Part shown: positions 8,554-17,370 of the stretch, in pieces
How positions within the stretch are numbered: position 1 is the stretch's first letter
Layout of the letters: each line of letters starts with the position of its first letter
DNA from: Facklamia sp. 7083-14-GEN3
GTDB lineage: Bacteria > Bacillota > Bacilli > Lactobacillales > Aerococcaceae
Direction of reading: 5' to 3'
Length of the DNA: 64,000 bases
Assembly (NCBI RefSeq): GCF_024742075.1
Contig: NZ_JANSGD010000001.1
Location: 124,001-188,000, forward strand
The notes under the pieces: generated by a model
What the model was told of the DNA's origin: nothing
Database searches by the model: none
The model's input: only the letters and a program-made list of their open reading frames with translations
Position numbers and translations under genes: made by a program

Positions 8554-8591
8554 GTAAATTCTAAGTAAAATTTAAGTAAAAGTAGAGTAAA
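8554..8591 (-). promoter_or_regulatory. PhoP-box-like array: four TTTAC repeats at 11-bp spacing
   Basis: On the plus strand GTAAA occurs at 8554, 8565, 8576 and 8587, exactly 11 bp apart; on the phosphatase strand this reads as four direct TTTAC(T/A) repeats, 65-102 bases before the start codon. Direct hexamers with one-helical-turn spacing are the known form of PhoP boxes in Firmicutes. A TATATT or TATCTT -10 candidate lies between array and gene, with no good -35, as expected for an activated promoter. Confidence 0.7.
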
Positions 8592-8810
8592 TTTATAAAA
8601 AAGGAAAAAGGGATGCATACTAATAGACAAGTAGAGTGTAAGATATAAATTAAATAGTAATTACTACTTATTAAAAACCAACGAATAAGTAACTATTAGT
8701 ATTTTGAAGTGTAATTATTATTTTTGTTTTTTAGAATTAAAGTATGGCCTTATTTAACTAAATATTTTATGGTTGATTCATTCGAATGTAAGCATAAATT
8801 CAAGTATACT

Positions 8811-8839
8811 TTGAACGTTTTTTTAGTTAGCTATATAAT
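8811..8839 (+). promoter_or_regulatory. Sigma-A-type promoter of the alpha/beta hydrolase gene
   Basis: TTGAAC (8811-8816), 17-bp spacer, TATAAT (8834-8839), 59 bases before the ATG. Confidence 0.7.
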
Positions 8840-8897
8840 TTATGTATGTATTGATACACCTCAATAATCTATCTTTTGTAAGATAAAGGAGAGTAAT

Positions 8898-9545
8898 ATG
8901 TTAGAAGAATCTATCTATTTTATTAATGGGTTTGGTGGCAGAAAGGAAGATAGTGAAAATTTTCTGAAATTATTATCTGATAAAGGTTTAAAAGTAAATT
9001 ATCTCTATTTACCAGGACATGGAGAAGCCTTCAATGACAATGTAGGAAATAAAGAAGATCTGATTAACTTTTATAGGGATACTGTCGGGGAAAAACCGTC
9101 TATTGTAATAGGGCATTCAATCGGTGGTGAAATAGCAGCTTTTCTAGCCACTCATTTAAGTAATATTACCAAAGTCGTATTGCTTGATGGAGGGATTTTA
9201 TCAAGTGAAGATCTTGGCGTATCATTGGAAGATGATCTAATTAAAACAAAGCAGATTTTATCTAGCGGTAATTATAAGTATATGAACGTTGAGAGTAGTT
9301 TGAACCTTTTGAGTCTCAATCATTCGATTCAATTAACAATTACTGGTAAAGCATATAAAACCCCTACATTGCTTCTACTTAGTGATTTCAAAGAGGTTTT
9401 GCCGGTCAAGCTAAAAAGGTCAAAACGCTTAAATGATAATATTACTATGAAAATTATCGAAAACACGAGTCATTCCATCTATCAAGACCAACCAGAAAAA
9501 ATAGCTAATGAAATTGCTCGTTGGCTTGAGACTGTTAACCAATAA
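8898..9545 (+). CDS. Alpha/beta hydrolase
   Basis: 215 aa cytoplasmic hydrolase of the alpha/beta fold. The nucleophile elbow GHSIGG gives Ser74; the oxyanion region is INGFGG near the N-terminus; the catalytic His is probably in TSHSIYQDQ near residue 196, and the acid near LLSDFKE. Length and layout fit esterase/thioesterase-type members; the substrate is unknown. The start has an AAAGGAGAG site. The gene has its own promoter, and the following metalloprotease gene begins 69 bases downstream and may be co-transcribed. Confidence 0.85.
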   Translation: MLEESIYFINGFGGRKEDSENFLKLLSDKGLKVNYLYLPGHGEAFNDNVGNKEDLINFYRDTVGEKPSIVIGHSIGGEIAAFLATHLSNITKVVLLDGGILSSEDLGVSLEDDLIKTKQILSSGNYKYMNVESSLNLLSLNHSIQLTITGKAYKTPTLLLLSDFKEVLPVKLKRSKRLNDNITMKIIENTSHSIYQDQPEKIANEIARWLETVNQ

Positions 9546-9614
9546 TAGATGAAATGAGTTAGACAGAGATAGAGTTTTAAAGAGTACTTAGATAATCAAA
9601 AGAGGTGGTTATGT

Positions 9615-10466
9615 ATGAAAATTATAGATGCAACTAGTGAAATTGACCAGCTCTATATTAATGGAGAGTTTCAAATTGACTTATGGAAGAAATACATTAA
9701 TGAATGGTTACACAATCGGCAAAAGCTATTTATTGAAGATGTACAATCCATAATAGCCAGTGGTCGCTTTAGTTTTGAAAAAGACTATCTGCCCATTTTA
9801 AATTTGGTTTTTTCACAAAGACAAAAGCGATTAGAAGCTATTCATTCTTTTGAAAAACTAACGAGCAATTTAGATAATAAAATTTTTCAAACTTTCGGTA
9901 AAAGATTAGATGTCACTATTATGCTTTACTTAGGACTTTGTAATGGGGCTGGCTGGGCCATCGAGCTAGATAATCAATTGTATATTCTTTTGGGGATTGA
10001 GAAAATAATTGAGTTGGATTTGACCAGTGAACAATCGATGCATAATTTAATCTATCACGAGTTAGGGCATATTTATCATATGCAACATGGAGCCTTCAAT
10101 CAAAGTTATCAGGGAGAAGATTATTTTCTTTGGCTACTTTTTACGGAAGGAGTTGCCATGTACTTTGAACAAAAGCTAGTAGGAGATTTCAATTATTTCC
10201 ATCAAGACGTAAATGGTTGGCTAGAATGGTGTGATCGAAGACTACCAAAGATGAAGCAAGACTTTGACCGAGACCTGGCTGAAATGACAGTTGATAATCA
10301 AAATTATTTTGGTGATTGGGTAAATTATCAAGGTAGGTCTGATTGTGGTTATTATTTGGGAGCCCGTTTTGTTCAATATATTTGCTCTAAGGATGATTTT
10401 AATCAGGTGATTCACTATGAAATTGATCAAGTGCGGGATTTGTGGCAAGAGTTTCTTAAACTATAA
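9615..10466 (+). CDS. Putative zinc metalloprotease (HExxH)
   Basis: 283 aa with no signal peptide. HELGH at residues 148-152 is an HExxH zinc site, and Glu178 in FTEGVAMYFEQ is well placed as the third ligand of a gluzincin-like fold. The layout resembles predicted Zn-dependent proteases of the DUF2268 type, but I cannot confirm the family. Start: ATG at 9615 preceded by AGAGGTGG; another ATG four bases earlier is out of frame. It sits between two hydrolases; the substrate is unknown. Confidence 0.72.
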   Translation: MKIIDATSEIDQLYINGEFQIDLWKKYINEWLHNRQKLFIEDVQSIIASGRFSFEKDYLPILNLVFSQRQKRLEAIHSFEKLTSNLDNKIFQTFGKRLDVTIMLYLGLCNGAGWAIELDNQLYILLGIEKIIELDLTSEQSMHNLIYHELGHIYHMQHGAFNQSYQGEDYFLWLLFTEGVAMYFEQKLVGDFNYFHQDVNGWLEWCDRRLPKMKQDFDRDLAEMTVDNQNYFGDWVNYQGRSDCGYYLGARFVQYICSKDDFNQVIHYEIDQVRDLWQEFLKL

Positions 10467-10519
10467 GTATATTCGAATATTGACAATAAATCCGGTTTCG
10501 ATTATGGCGACACATTCTA

Positions 10520-10539
10520 TTTTTAGGCTAACCTAAAAA
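10520..10539. promoter_or_regulatory. DtxR-family-like palindrome upstream of the pepC promoter
   Basis: TTTTTAGG-CTAA-CCTAAAAA, an 8-bp inverted repeat just before the -35 box. TTAGG/CCTAA half-sites are typical of DtxR/SirR-type operators, and a regulator of this family is encoded at 31993-32646. It could instead be a weak hairpin after the metalloprotease gene; it lacks a T-run on the plus strand. Confidence 0.35.
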
Positions 10540-10543
10540 AATG

Positions 10544-10572
10544 TTGAAAGTAAGCTAAAAATAGTATAAAAT
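10544..10572 (+). promoter_or_regulatory. Promoter of pepC
   Basis: TTGAAA (10544-10549), 17-bp spacer, TAAAAT (10567-10572). It predicts a 5-prime leader of about 230 bases. Confidence 0.5.
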
Positions 10573-10811
10573 ATTTTTGTGGATGGCTATTGTTCCATAT
10601 AATGTATTAAGAGATTTAAGCTTTGAAAGCCAGCCTATCTCTTATTATTTAATTAATGTGATTGGTTATTAGAGGGAGTGATGTGAATAATATTTAAGAA
10701 TTTTAAAGCTAATCTTTAGAAAAATATTTAAAGACTAGCTCAATTAAAAGAGAAAAATCTTAATTAGTAGGATGGACTCTTAAAATATGTTGCAAAAGAA
10801 AGGAAATGACT

Positions 10812-12149
10812 ATGACGATCAATCAAGAATTAATTCAATCATTCAAAAATAAATATCAAGCAAACCCTAGTAATCATGCGGTTGAAAATGCAATCGCAAA
10901 AGTAGGATTCAATCAGGCTTCCTTCAATAATGAAGTGGTTAAAGCTCACTCCTTTGTGTTCTCAGATGAGACAAAACACGGTAAAATTACCGATCAAAAG
11001 AAAAGTGGTCGTTGCTGGATGTTTGCGGCTTTAAATGGCGCCCGTGTGAATGCGATGGAAGAATTGAACCTAGAAAGTTTTGAATTCTCCCAAAATTATA
11101 CTTTATTTTGGGATAAGCTAGAAAAAGCAAATTTCTTCTTGGATGCAATTATTGAAACAGCAGATGAACCAGTAAATTCTCGAGTTGTTCAACACCTATT
11201 GCAGTCTCCAGTTGAAGATGGTGGACAATGGGATATGTTTACTGCCCTATTAAAAAAATACGGTTCTGTACCAAAATCTGTGATGCCAGAAACCTATCAT
11301 TCTTCAAATACCTATGGCATGGTTTCTTTAATTACAAGACGTTTGAGAGCTTTTGCTAAAGAATTGAGAGCAGCTCACCAGAATAACGCTTCAAATGAAG
11401 AACTAACTGCAATGAAAGAAGACATGTTATATGTTATTTACAATATTTTAGTAAAAGCTTTAGGTCAGGTGCCGGAGAAATTCTCTTATAGTTACCGTGA
11501 TAAAGAAAATAACTATCACCGCATTGAAGATATCACGCCGCAAGAATTCTTCAGTAAATATGTTGGCTGGGATTTAGAAGGTAAGATAAGTGTTATTAAT
11601 GCACCAACCGAAGATAAACCATTTGGTCGTGCTTTCACTGTGAAATACTTAGCATCTGTAGCTGAAGGGAATCCAATCACTTATATTAATGCACCGATTG
11701 AAGTGCTCAAAGAGGCTGCCATTGCTTCTATTAAAGAAGGTCATCCGGTTTGGTTCGGTTGCGATGTTGGTAAAATGAGTGACCGCGAGTCAGGTATTAT
11801 GGACAAAGACTTATATGATTACGAAGCAATCTTAACTGAAGCTCCACACTTAAATAAGGCTGAACGATTAGATTATGGAGACAGTCTATTAACCCATGCT
11901 ATGCTTTTAGTAGGAGTAGACTTGGATGCAAATGGAAACCCAGTTAATTGGAAGGTTGAGAACAGTTGGGGTGAAAAATCTGGCGATAAGGGTATCTTCT
12001 CAATGAGCGATCAATGGTTTGACGAGTATAACTATCAAGTGACTGTTGATAAGAAGTACCTTGATCAAAAATGGTTAGAGGCTCTTAATCAACCAATCAT
12101 TGAATTAGAACCGTGGGATCCAATGGGCTCTTTAGCTGAATGGAACTAA
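10812..12149 (+). CDS. pepC: Aminopeptidase C (bleomycin hydrolase family)
   Basis: Cytoplasmic cysteine aminopeptidase of the C1B/bleomycin-hydrolase family, 445 aa, which removes N-terminal residues from peptides in lactic acid bacteria. The catalytic Cys is in SGRCWMFA (Cys68), His in THAMLLVGV and Asn in WKVENSWG. The start at 10812 is preferred over the ATG at 10806 because the AAAGGA site is 8 bases before it and only 2 from the other. Length is normal for the family. It has its own promoter and terminator. Confidence 0.95.
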   Translation: MTINQELIQSFKNKYQANPSNHAVENAIAKVGFNQASFNNEVVKAHSFVFSDETKHGKITDQKKSGRCWMFAALNGARVNAMEELNLESFEFSQNYTLFWDKLEKANFFLDAIIETADEPVNSRVVQHLLQSPVEDGGQWDMFTALLKKYGSVPKSVMPETYHSSNTYGMVSLITRRLRAFAKELRAAHQNNASNEELTAMKEDMLYVIYNILVKALGQVPEKFSYSYRDKENNYHRIEDITPQEFFSKYVGWDLEGKISVINAPTEDKPFGRAFTVKYLASVAEGNPITYINAPIEVLKEAAIASIKEGHPVWFGCDVGKMSDRESGIMDKDLYDYEAILTEAPHLNKAERLDYGDSLLTHAMLLVGVDLDANGNPVNWKVENSWGEKSGDKGIFSMSDQWFDEYNYQVTVDKKYLDQKWLEALNQPIIELEPWDPMGSLAEWN

Positions 12150-12201
12150 AAATATTCAGTTTAAAATAACCCCTAAATTTAACAATTAAATATAAATAAA
12201 T

Positions 12202-12243
12202 AACTCCTTTGGTCATTAAAAATCATGATCCAAAGGAGTTTTA
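12202..12243 (+). terminator. Terminator of pepC
   Basis: Perfect 11-bp stem AACTCCTTTGG / CCAAAGGAGTT with a 17-base loop, followed by TTTTATAA. The right arm contains AAAGGAG and would also serve as a ribosome site for the tiny frame that follows. Confidence 0.75.
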
Positions 12244-12245
12244 TA

Positions 12246-12326
12246 ATGCAATTTAATAAGATAATAAATTATCTTTTACTTTGGTTGAATGAGAAAAAAT
12301 TTAACGAGTTAAATAGAGCAGAATAA
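12246..12326 (+). CDS. Possible 26-residue peptide
   Basis: ATG at 12246 to TAA at 12326, preceded by AAAGGAG seven bases upstream (within the pepC terminator arm). The product MQFNKIINYLLLWLNEKKF and seven further residues would be a short amphipathic helix. No promoter of its own is evident and it could be chance; if real, it would be made only from pepC readthrough. Confidence 0.2.
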   Translation: MQFNKIINYLLLWLNEKKFNELNRAE

Positions 12327-12376
12327 AGTTGAAGTTTAAAGTAAGTTTTTTTTGAGAGTGATCCAAATAAAAATTT

Positions 12377-12940
12377 CTATATTGGATTTTTTTCTAACTT
12401 TATTTGTTCAATTAATTTATTTTCAATACTAAGGAAATCAATCAGTACAATATCTTTATTTTGGATTTCGTAGGGCGCATTTTCTGTTAGATTATTGAAT
12501 GTTGAGGAAGAAAGGGTGAATGATTCGTTTGTGTTTTTAGTGATAGTACCTTGCAGAATAAAATCATTATTTGTTGTTAAAATGGAAACTTGTTTATCAA
12601 CTAAAGTGGAATCATTAAGAAAATTTTTTCCTTCAAATTGTTCCTTATATACTTTAGTAAGCGAATAAGGATCGTAAAGATTCATTGATTTATTATAATG
12701 GATTATTTTTTTGAAATTTGTAAGATAGGAGCTTGAAGATACAATTTTTGATATAAAAGTATTCTTTCTATATTGAAAACTTTCAATCATTCCACATTCA
12801 TTAATTGAGATTACAGTTGTATAGTTAGGATTAGTGTCAATAAAATATCCAAGTGAAAAATGTTCGCCCTCTTTGTTGATAGCTTCAGTATAAATTTCTA
12901 TTAATTTATTAGGATTTGGAGAAATATTTTTTGCCTTCAT
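12377..12940 (-). CDS. Hypothetical protein, possibly two Sm-like barrels
   Basis: 187 aa, not recognised, with an AAAGGA site before the ATG. No signal peptide or membrane segment. Two segments share a pattern of short strands: about residues 24-70 (SLGYFIDTNPNYTTVISI, then FQYRKNTFISKI) and about 118-170 (VSILTTNNDFILQGTI, then IQNKDIVLIDF), which looks like a tandem of small Sm/SH3-like barrels (inference). Flanked by terminator-bounded genes and convergent to pepC, so monocistronic. No function can be assigned. Confidence 0.6.
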   Translation of the reverse strand: MKAKNISPNPNKLIEIYTEAINKEGEHFSLGYFIDTNPNYTTVISINECGMIESFQYRKNTFISKIVSSSSYLTNFKKIIHYNKSMNLYDPYSLTKVYKEQFEGKNFLNDSTLVDKQVSILTTNNDFILQGTITKNTNESFTLSSSTFNNLTENAPYEIQNKDIVLIDFLSIENKLIEQIKLEKNPI

Positions 12941-13259
12941 ATCAATTAGTCCTTTATTTATTTTTTGAGTTTTTAATGAGAGTTATTCTTATTTTGTATA
13001 GTCTTTCTGAGCTCTTATCTAAAAGAGGATTGATTCCCTATATAATAGCATCTTTTGAATAGTCCAACAATTCTTCTTTGGAATTAACTTTAATTTTCTA
13101 GCTTTAAATCATAAAAATACTGTCATAATAAATATCTATTATTTAATCGTATAAATTATCAAAAGCGCTCGCTTATAGACTACACTAGGCAAACTTGACC
13201 AAATTTACTATAAAAGGTATATTTGGTTTTTATAGTAAAAAATTACGAGGAGGATCAAA
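12941..13259. other. Intergenic region upstream of the glutamine-type transporter
   Basis: 319 bases between divergent genes. The right end carries the transporter promoter and its 12-bp inverted repeat; the left end must carry the promoter of the hypothetical gene, for which TATACA at about 12997 on the minus strand is a weak candidate. Nothing else is visible. Confidence 0.4.
13195..13239 (+). promoter_or_regulatory. Transporter promoter with 12-bp inverted repeat across the -10
   Basis: TTGACC (13195-13200), 17-bp spacer, TATATT (13218-13223). A perfect inverted repeat, TTTACTATAAAA (13204-13215) and TTTTATAGTAAA (13228-13239), encloses the -10 box in its 12-base centre. This geometry suits a repressor that excludes RNA polymerase; the repeat could also fold in DNA only, since most of its left arm precedes the transcript start. 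Confidence 0.6.
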
Positions 13260-14915
13260 ATGGAACAGAATCAAGGACTGTTTAAAAAGCTCAGTGTCTT
13301 AATCTTAATGTTTATATTGCTATGGCCTGTTAAAACGATTGTAGGTGCTGAAGATAAAAAGCTGCCATCTATTGATATTGAACAGATCCAAGAAGGTTTA
13401 GAAGATCCTGGTGTTTTAAAAGTAGGGATGGAAGCAAATTATTCGCCTTTTAACTGGTCACAACCTTCTTTAGTTAATGGAGCGCTTCCTATTTCAAACT
13501 CTAAAGGAGAGTTCGCAAATGGCTATGATGTACATATCGCACAAGAGTTAGCGCAACAGTTAGGTTTAGAATTAGAAATCGTAAAATTAGAGTGGGATGG
13601 ACTACCACCCGCTTTAAATTCTGGTAAGGTAGATGCTATTATTGCTGGCATGTCAGTCACACCAGATCGTAAGAAGGAAATTGACTTTTCTGATAATTAT
13701 TATGAAAGTCAGATGGTCTTGGTGGTTCGCAAAGATTCTGATTTTGCCAATGCTCAATCTATCGAAGATTTCTCAAACGCTAAAGTAACCGCTCAGCTAA
13801 ATACCTTCCATTATGGTTTAATTGATCAAATACCTAGTGTCCAGAAAGGGACGGCTTTGGATTCTTTTCCAACCATGATTTCTTCAGTCCTTTCAGGTAA
13901 AATCGATGCCTATTTATCCGAGGAACCAGGAGCAATGGCAGCTGTAGCTGCTAACTCCGATTTAACTTATGTAAAATTTGCTAAAGAGAGTGGTTTTGAT
14001 TTAAGTCAGGTTGATACTGGAATCGCCATTGGTTTACGCAAGGGAAGTCCTTTGGTAGGCCCAATTAATCAAGCTTTAAGTCAGATTAAAGAAGAAGAAC
14101 GTACAGCATTGATGAAAGAAATGGTTGAACTCAATCAAGGACAAGAAGACCTGAGTTTTTGGCAAGATGTTCAAGCCTTGTGGGCTACTTACGGTAATCA
14201 ATTTATTCGTGGTGCCTTGAATACACTCTTCATAGCTTTGTTTGCAACGATTGTGGGGTCCGTGATTGGTCTCATAATCGCAGTGATCCGTTCAATGAAA
14301 GATTTGTTCCAAAAAGGTCGTCCTTCTTATTACTTGTTTAAAATAGTGGATTTTCTATTAGTTGCCTATATTGAAGTCTTTAGAGGCACACCGATGATGG
14401 TTCAAGCTATGTTAATTTTCTATGGACTGAAACTCTTTTTTGACATTGATCTCTCTTCGATGACAGCGGCTTTATTTATTGTTTCGATTAATACGGGGGC
14501 CTATCTATCTGAAGTCATGCGTGGCGGTATTCATGGGGTGGATAAGGGACAATATGAAGGGGCAAAAGCAATTGGTATGACCCACGGACAAACCATGCGA
14601 CATGTGGTATTGCCGCAAGCTGTCTTATCGATTCTACCAACTCTAGGAAATGAGTTTGTAATTAATATCAAAGATACTTCCGTCTTAAATGTTATTGCAG
14701 TGACAGAATTGTTCTTTGTTTCTAAGTCTGTCGCAGGATCGACCTATCAAACTTTCCAGACATTCTTAATTACCTCGATGATTTATTTTGTATTAACGTT
14801 TACAACCACACGTATTTTAAACTTAATTGAGAAAAAGATGTCAGGTTCTCATTCTTATACAGTTGTTCAGTCTTCATCTACCGAAGCGGTCAAGGGGGTA
14901 AAAACACATGACTAA
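13260..14915 (+). CDS. Glutamine-type ABC transporter, fused substrate-binding/permease protein
   Basis: 551 aa. An N-terminal hydrophobic segment (about 10-30) is followed by a periplasmic-binding-type domain (about 48-300; [38 protein letters not shown]), then a His/Glu/Gln-type permease domain with about five membrane helices and the EAA loop [21 protein letters not shown]. This is the GlnP fusion layout of lactic acid bacteria, here with one binding domain rather than the two of longer GlnP proteins. It imports glutamine, glutamate or a related polar amino acid; specificity is inferred. The 3-prime end overlaps the ATPase gene by 8 bases. Confidence 0.92.
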   Translation: MEQNQGLFKKLSVLILMFILLWPVKTIVGAEDKKLPSIDIEQIQEGLEDPGVLKVGMEANYSPFNWSQPSLVNGALPISNSKGEFANGYDVHIAQELAQQLGLELEIVKLEWDGLPPALNSGKVDAIIAGMSVTPDRKKEIDFSDNYYESQMVLVVRKDSDFANAQSIEDFSNAKVTAQLNTFHYGLIDQIPSVQKGTALDSFPTMISSVLSGKIDAYLSEEPGAMAAVAANSDLTYVKFAKESGFDLSQVDTGIAIGLRKGSPLVGPINQALSQIKEEERTALMKEMVELNQGQEDLSFWQDVQALWATYGNQFIRGALNTLFIALFATIVGSVIGLIIAVIRSMKDLFQKGRPSYYLFKIVDFLLVAYIEVFRGTPMMVQAMLIFYGLKLFFDIDLSSMTAALFIVSINTGAYLSEVMRGGIHGVDKGQYEGAKAIGMTHGQTMRHVVLPQAVLSILPTLGNEFVINIKDTSVLNVIAVTELFFVSKSVAGSTYQTFQTFLITSMIYFVLTFTTTRILNLIEKKMSGSHSYTVVQSSSTEAVKGVKTHD

Positions 14916-15660
14916 TGGAAATAAAATCTTAGAGATTGCTCACTTATCTAAAAAGTTTGGGGATAACTTAGTCTTAAAAGACATTGATTTTAAGGTGGAA
15001 AAAGGAGAGGTCATCTCTATTATTGGCTCTTCAGGGTCTGGTAAATCAACCCTTCTAAGATGTCTCAATCTTCTAGAGCAGCCAAGTGGAGGAGATATCC
15101 TTTATAAAGGCAAGTCAGTGATGGCTAATCGCTACCCTTTAAATCACTATCGAGCAGAAGTGGGCATGGTGTTCCAACAGTTTAACCTTTTTAATAATAT
15201 GAATGTTTTAAAGAACTGTACCATTGGACAGGTTAAAATTTTAGGACGGACAAAAGAAGAAGCGGAGCAAATTGCGATGGCTAATTTGACTAAGGTTGGC
15301 ATGGCTCCTTATGTAAATGCCCGTCCCAAGCAATTGTCAGGTGGACAACAGCAAAGAGTAGCCATTGCTCGGGCTTTATCAATGGATCCGGAATTATTGC
15401 TGTTTGATGAGCCAACATCAGCGCTTGACCCGGAAATGGTGGGAGAAGTATTAGACACCATGACTCAATTAGCTAGAGAAGGTCTAACGATGATTGTAGT
15501 CACTCATGAAATGGCTTTTGCACGTGATGTCTCTAGTCGTGTTGTCTTTATGGACAAAGGCGTTATTGTAGAAGATGGCTTAGCCCAGCAAGTTATTAAT
15601 GAGCCGCAACATGAGCGAACTAAATTGTTCTTAAGTCGTTTTCATAAAGAGCAAATGTAA
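14908..15660 (+). CDS. glnQ: Polar amino acid ABC transporter ATPase
   Basis: 250 aa ATP-binding subunit partnering the fused permease just upstream. Walker [10 protein letters not shown] (40-48), Q-loop VFQQFNLF, signature [15 protein letters not shown], Walker [15 protein letters not shown] and switch His in VVTHEM are all intact. The start overlaps the permease stop by 8 bases, which implies translational coupling. A strong terminator closes the operon. Confidence 0.94.
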   Translation: MTNGNKILEIAHLSKKFGDNLVLKDIDFKVEKGEVISIIGSSGSGKSTLLRCLNLLEQPSGGDILYKGKSVMANRYPLNHYRAEVGMVFQQFNLFNNMNVLKNCTIGQVKILGRTKEEAEQIAMANLTKVGMAPYVNARPKQLSGGQQQRVAIARALSMDPELLLFDEPTSALDPEMVGEVLDTMTQLAREGLTMIVVTHEMAFARDVSSRVVFMDKGVIVEDGLAQQVINEPQHERTKLFLSRFHKEQM

Positions 15661-15673
15661 AATTAATAGAGCT

Positions 15674-15706
15674 AAAAGAGGTGATCTTTATGATCACCTC
15701 TTTTAA
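15674..15706 (+). terminator. Terminator of the glutamine-type transporter operon
   Basis: Perfect 13-bp stem AAAAGAGGTGATC / GATCACCTCTTTT around a TTTAT loop. Confidence 0.9.
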
Positions 15707-15776
15707 TAACAACTAATTAGAGCGATGATGTTATAATAAAAAAAGATAATAAATTTAAAAGATTAAGGATGATGTT

Positions 15777-16517
15777 ATGGAAGTGACAATACCAGCAAGA
15801 CTCTCACGGTTAAGCTTACTCTTAAAAGAAGAGGGCTTAAGTCGGTTAGCTCAATCAAGAGTGGTCGTATTGGGTCTAGGTGGAGTAGGCTCTGCTTGTG
15901 CTGAAGCACTTGCTCGTGGAGGAGTGGGACATTTAATTATTATTGATGGAGATACCATTGAAGAAAGTAATATAAATCGTCAAGCTCTCGCCTTTTCATC
16001 AACGGTGGGTAGGGTCAAAGCGGATGTTATGAAAGCGATGATAGCTGAAATCAATCCGGATTGCCAAGTGGATGCTCGTCAAATATTTTTAACTAAAGAT
16101 AATATTGAGGAAATTTTAACGGATTTACCAAAAGTGGATTATGTGATTGATTGTATCGATACTATCTCTCAAAAATTAGAAATCGCAGCCTTTTGTCAAA
16201 AAGAACAACTGCCCTTACTTTCATCCATGGGTGCAGCGAATAAATTAGATCCAAGCTACTTAAACTTCAGTAAGATTGAAAAGACATCATATTGTCCACT
16301 TTCAAAAATTATACGTTTAGAATGCCGTAGAAGAGGCATTAAAAATTTAGAGGTTCTTTATTCTAACGAACAACCTTTTAAAGTTGAAAATCCTACTGGC
16401 AATACAAAATCACAAACCTTAGGTTCGATGAGTTATATGCCACCAATTATGGGTATGATGTTAGCAGGAAAGGTGATTCGACGTTTAGCCGGTATGGAAG
16501 AGTATAGAATTTGGTAA
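15777..16517 (+). CDS. tcdA: tRNA threonylcarbamoyladenosine dehydratase (ThiF/E1-like)
   Basis: 246 aa member of the HesA/MoeB/ThiF superfamily in the YgdL/TcdA branch, which cyclises t6A at tRNA position 37 in an ATP-dependent step. The nucleotide-binding glycine motif VLGLGGVGSACAEAL is at about 31-45, followed by IIDGDTIEESNINRQ, the conserved Asp/Asn/Arg set, and CIDTISQK. SSMGAANKLDPS matches the TcdA core. It starts 117 bases after the previous gene and is followed 27 bases later by a TatD-like hydrolase, with which it may share a transcript. Confidence 0.88.
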   Translation: MEVTIPARLSRLSLLLKEEGLSRLAQSRVVVLGLGGVGSACAEALARGGVGHLIIIDGDTIEESNINRQALAFSSTVGRVKADVMKAMIAEINPDCQVDARQIFLTKDNIEEILTDLPKVDYVIDCIDTISQKLEIAAFCQKEQLPLLSSMGAANKLDPSYLNFSKIEKTSYCPLSKIIRLECRRRGIKNLEVLYSNEQPFKVENPTGNTKSQTLGSMSYMPPIMGMMLAGKVIRRLAGMEEYRIW

Positions 16518-16544
16518 ATTGAAAGAAGAAAGAGAGGTGAGATT

Positions 16545-17351
16545 ATGTATCTAATAGATAGTCACTATCACTTTGATTTTATAATAGATCAACAGGCGCG
16601 TCAGTTATTTTTAGAAACAATTGCTAGAGAAAAGCTTAAAATTGTGGCTCAAACTGTCACACCTTCAGGTTTTATTAAATTAAAGGATAACCTCAAAGAA
16701 ATGAATTTAGATAAAACGCTTATACCTTTTTTATCATTGGGTTTTCATCCTTGGTGGATTGAGTCTAAGGAGCAAGCGGATAGAGAATTAGCTATCTTTC
16801 AACAGAATTTAGACCAAAGTTTGTTAATAGGAGAAGTCGGTTTAGATTTTTCTGCTAATGGTTTAGAAAAAGCAGATAAGGATCTACAGATATATGTCTT
16901 CTCAAATGTTTTATCGCTAATAGCTGAGCGTATAGATGTACAATATGTTCTATCCATTCATGCGGTGCAATCAGCTTCAAGAGTGTTGGATTTATTAGAA
17001 AGTTATTCTGCTAAAAATATCAAAGCAATCTTACATCGCTTCAATGGAACGAGTGACCAATTAACCAGACATCGAGATCGAGGCGGTTATCTCTCGGTTC
17101 ATCCGACGATGTTAAATTCTAAAAAGGGTCGCGCCTATGTTCAGCAAATAGCAGGAGATCATCTTTTACTAGAGAGTGATTGGCCAGATGAAGAAAAGAA
17201 TAATTGGGAATTAAATGAAATACAAAAGACGGTACTAGAGTTAAAAAGTTTATTAAATAAAACGGTAGACGATTTATCAGAGATTCGTAATGAAGAAATG
17301 AGGTCAATCATCTTCAAGACTCAATCTGAGCTCTATGAAGGAGACCATTAA
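16545..17351 (+). CDS. TatD-family metal-dependent hydrolase
   Basis: 268 aa amidohydrolase-like TIM barrel. The N-terminal HxH is in DSHYHFD; other metal-site candidates are Glu in GEVGLDFS, His in LSIHAVQSA, His in LHRFNG and Asp in LESDWP. TatD proteins are metal-dependent nucleases or hydrolases; this is a diverged member and the substrate is unknown. Ribosome site AGAGAGGTG. It is followed closely (19 bases) by a GNAT gene, and with TcdA upstream may be part of a four-gene housekeeping string reaching to 18614. Confidence 0.8.
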   Translation: MYLIDSHYHFDFIIDQQARQLFLETIAREKLKIVAQTVTPSGFIKLKDNLKEMNLDKTLIPFLSLGFHPWWIESKEQADRELAIFQQNLDQSLLIGEVGLDFSANGLEKADKDLQIYVFSNVLSLIAERIDVQYVLSIHAVQSASRVLDLLESYSAKNIKAILHRFNGTSDQLTRHRDRGGYLSVHPTMLNSKKGRAYVQQIAGDHLLLESDWPDEEKNNWELNEIQKTVLELKSLLNKTVDDLSEIRNEEMRSIIFKTQSELYEGDH

Positions 17352-17370
17352 TAGCTCAGGAGGAAAATTT

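Larger units (their letters stand above)
8490..8897. other. Divergent intergenic region with Pho-box-like array and hydrolase promoter
   Basis: 408 bases between two diverging genes. It holds the four 11-bp-spaced repeats for the phosphatase and the promoter of the plus-strand hydrolase. The AT-rich middle (about 8600-8800) shows no open frame or hairpin I can support. Confidence 0.6.
10467..10811. other. Long leader region upstream of pepC
   Basis: 345 bases holding a palindrome at 10520, a promoter at 10544 and an untranslated leader of about 235 bases. The leader has one modest AAGAGAT/ATCTCTT pairing (about 10608-10642). I recognise no riboswitch. A 29-codon frame from 10583 lacks a ribosome site. 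Confidence 0.4.

Noticed and set aside
10583-10672. 29-codon frame in the pepC leader (MAIVPYNVLRDL...)
   Set aside because: No ribosome binding site, and no feature beyond an open frame; possible upstream peptide but unsupported.
13155-13175. AAAAGCGCTCGC, a partial cre (CcpA) site
   Set aside because: Too many mismatches to the consensus, and upstream of the promoter in a position that would not explain repression.
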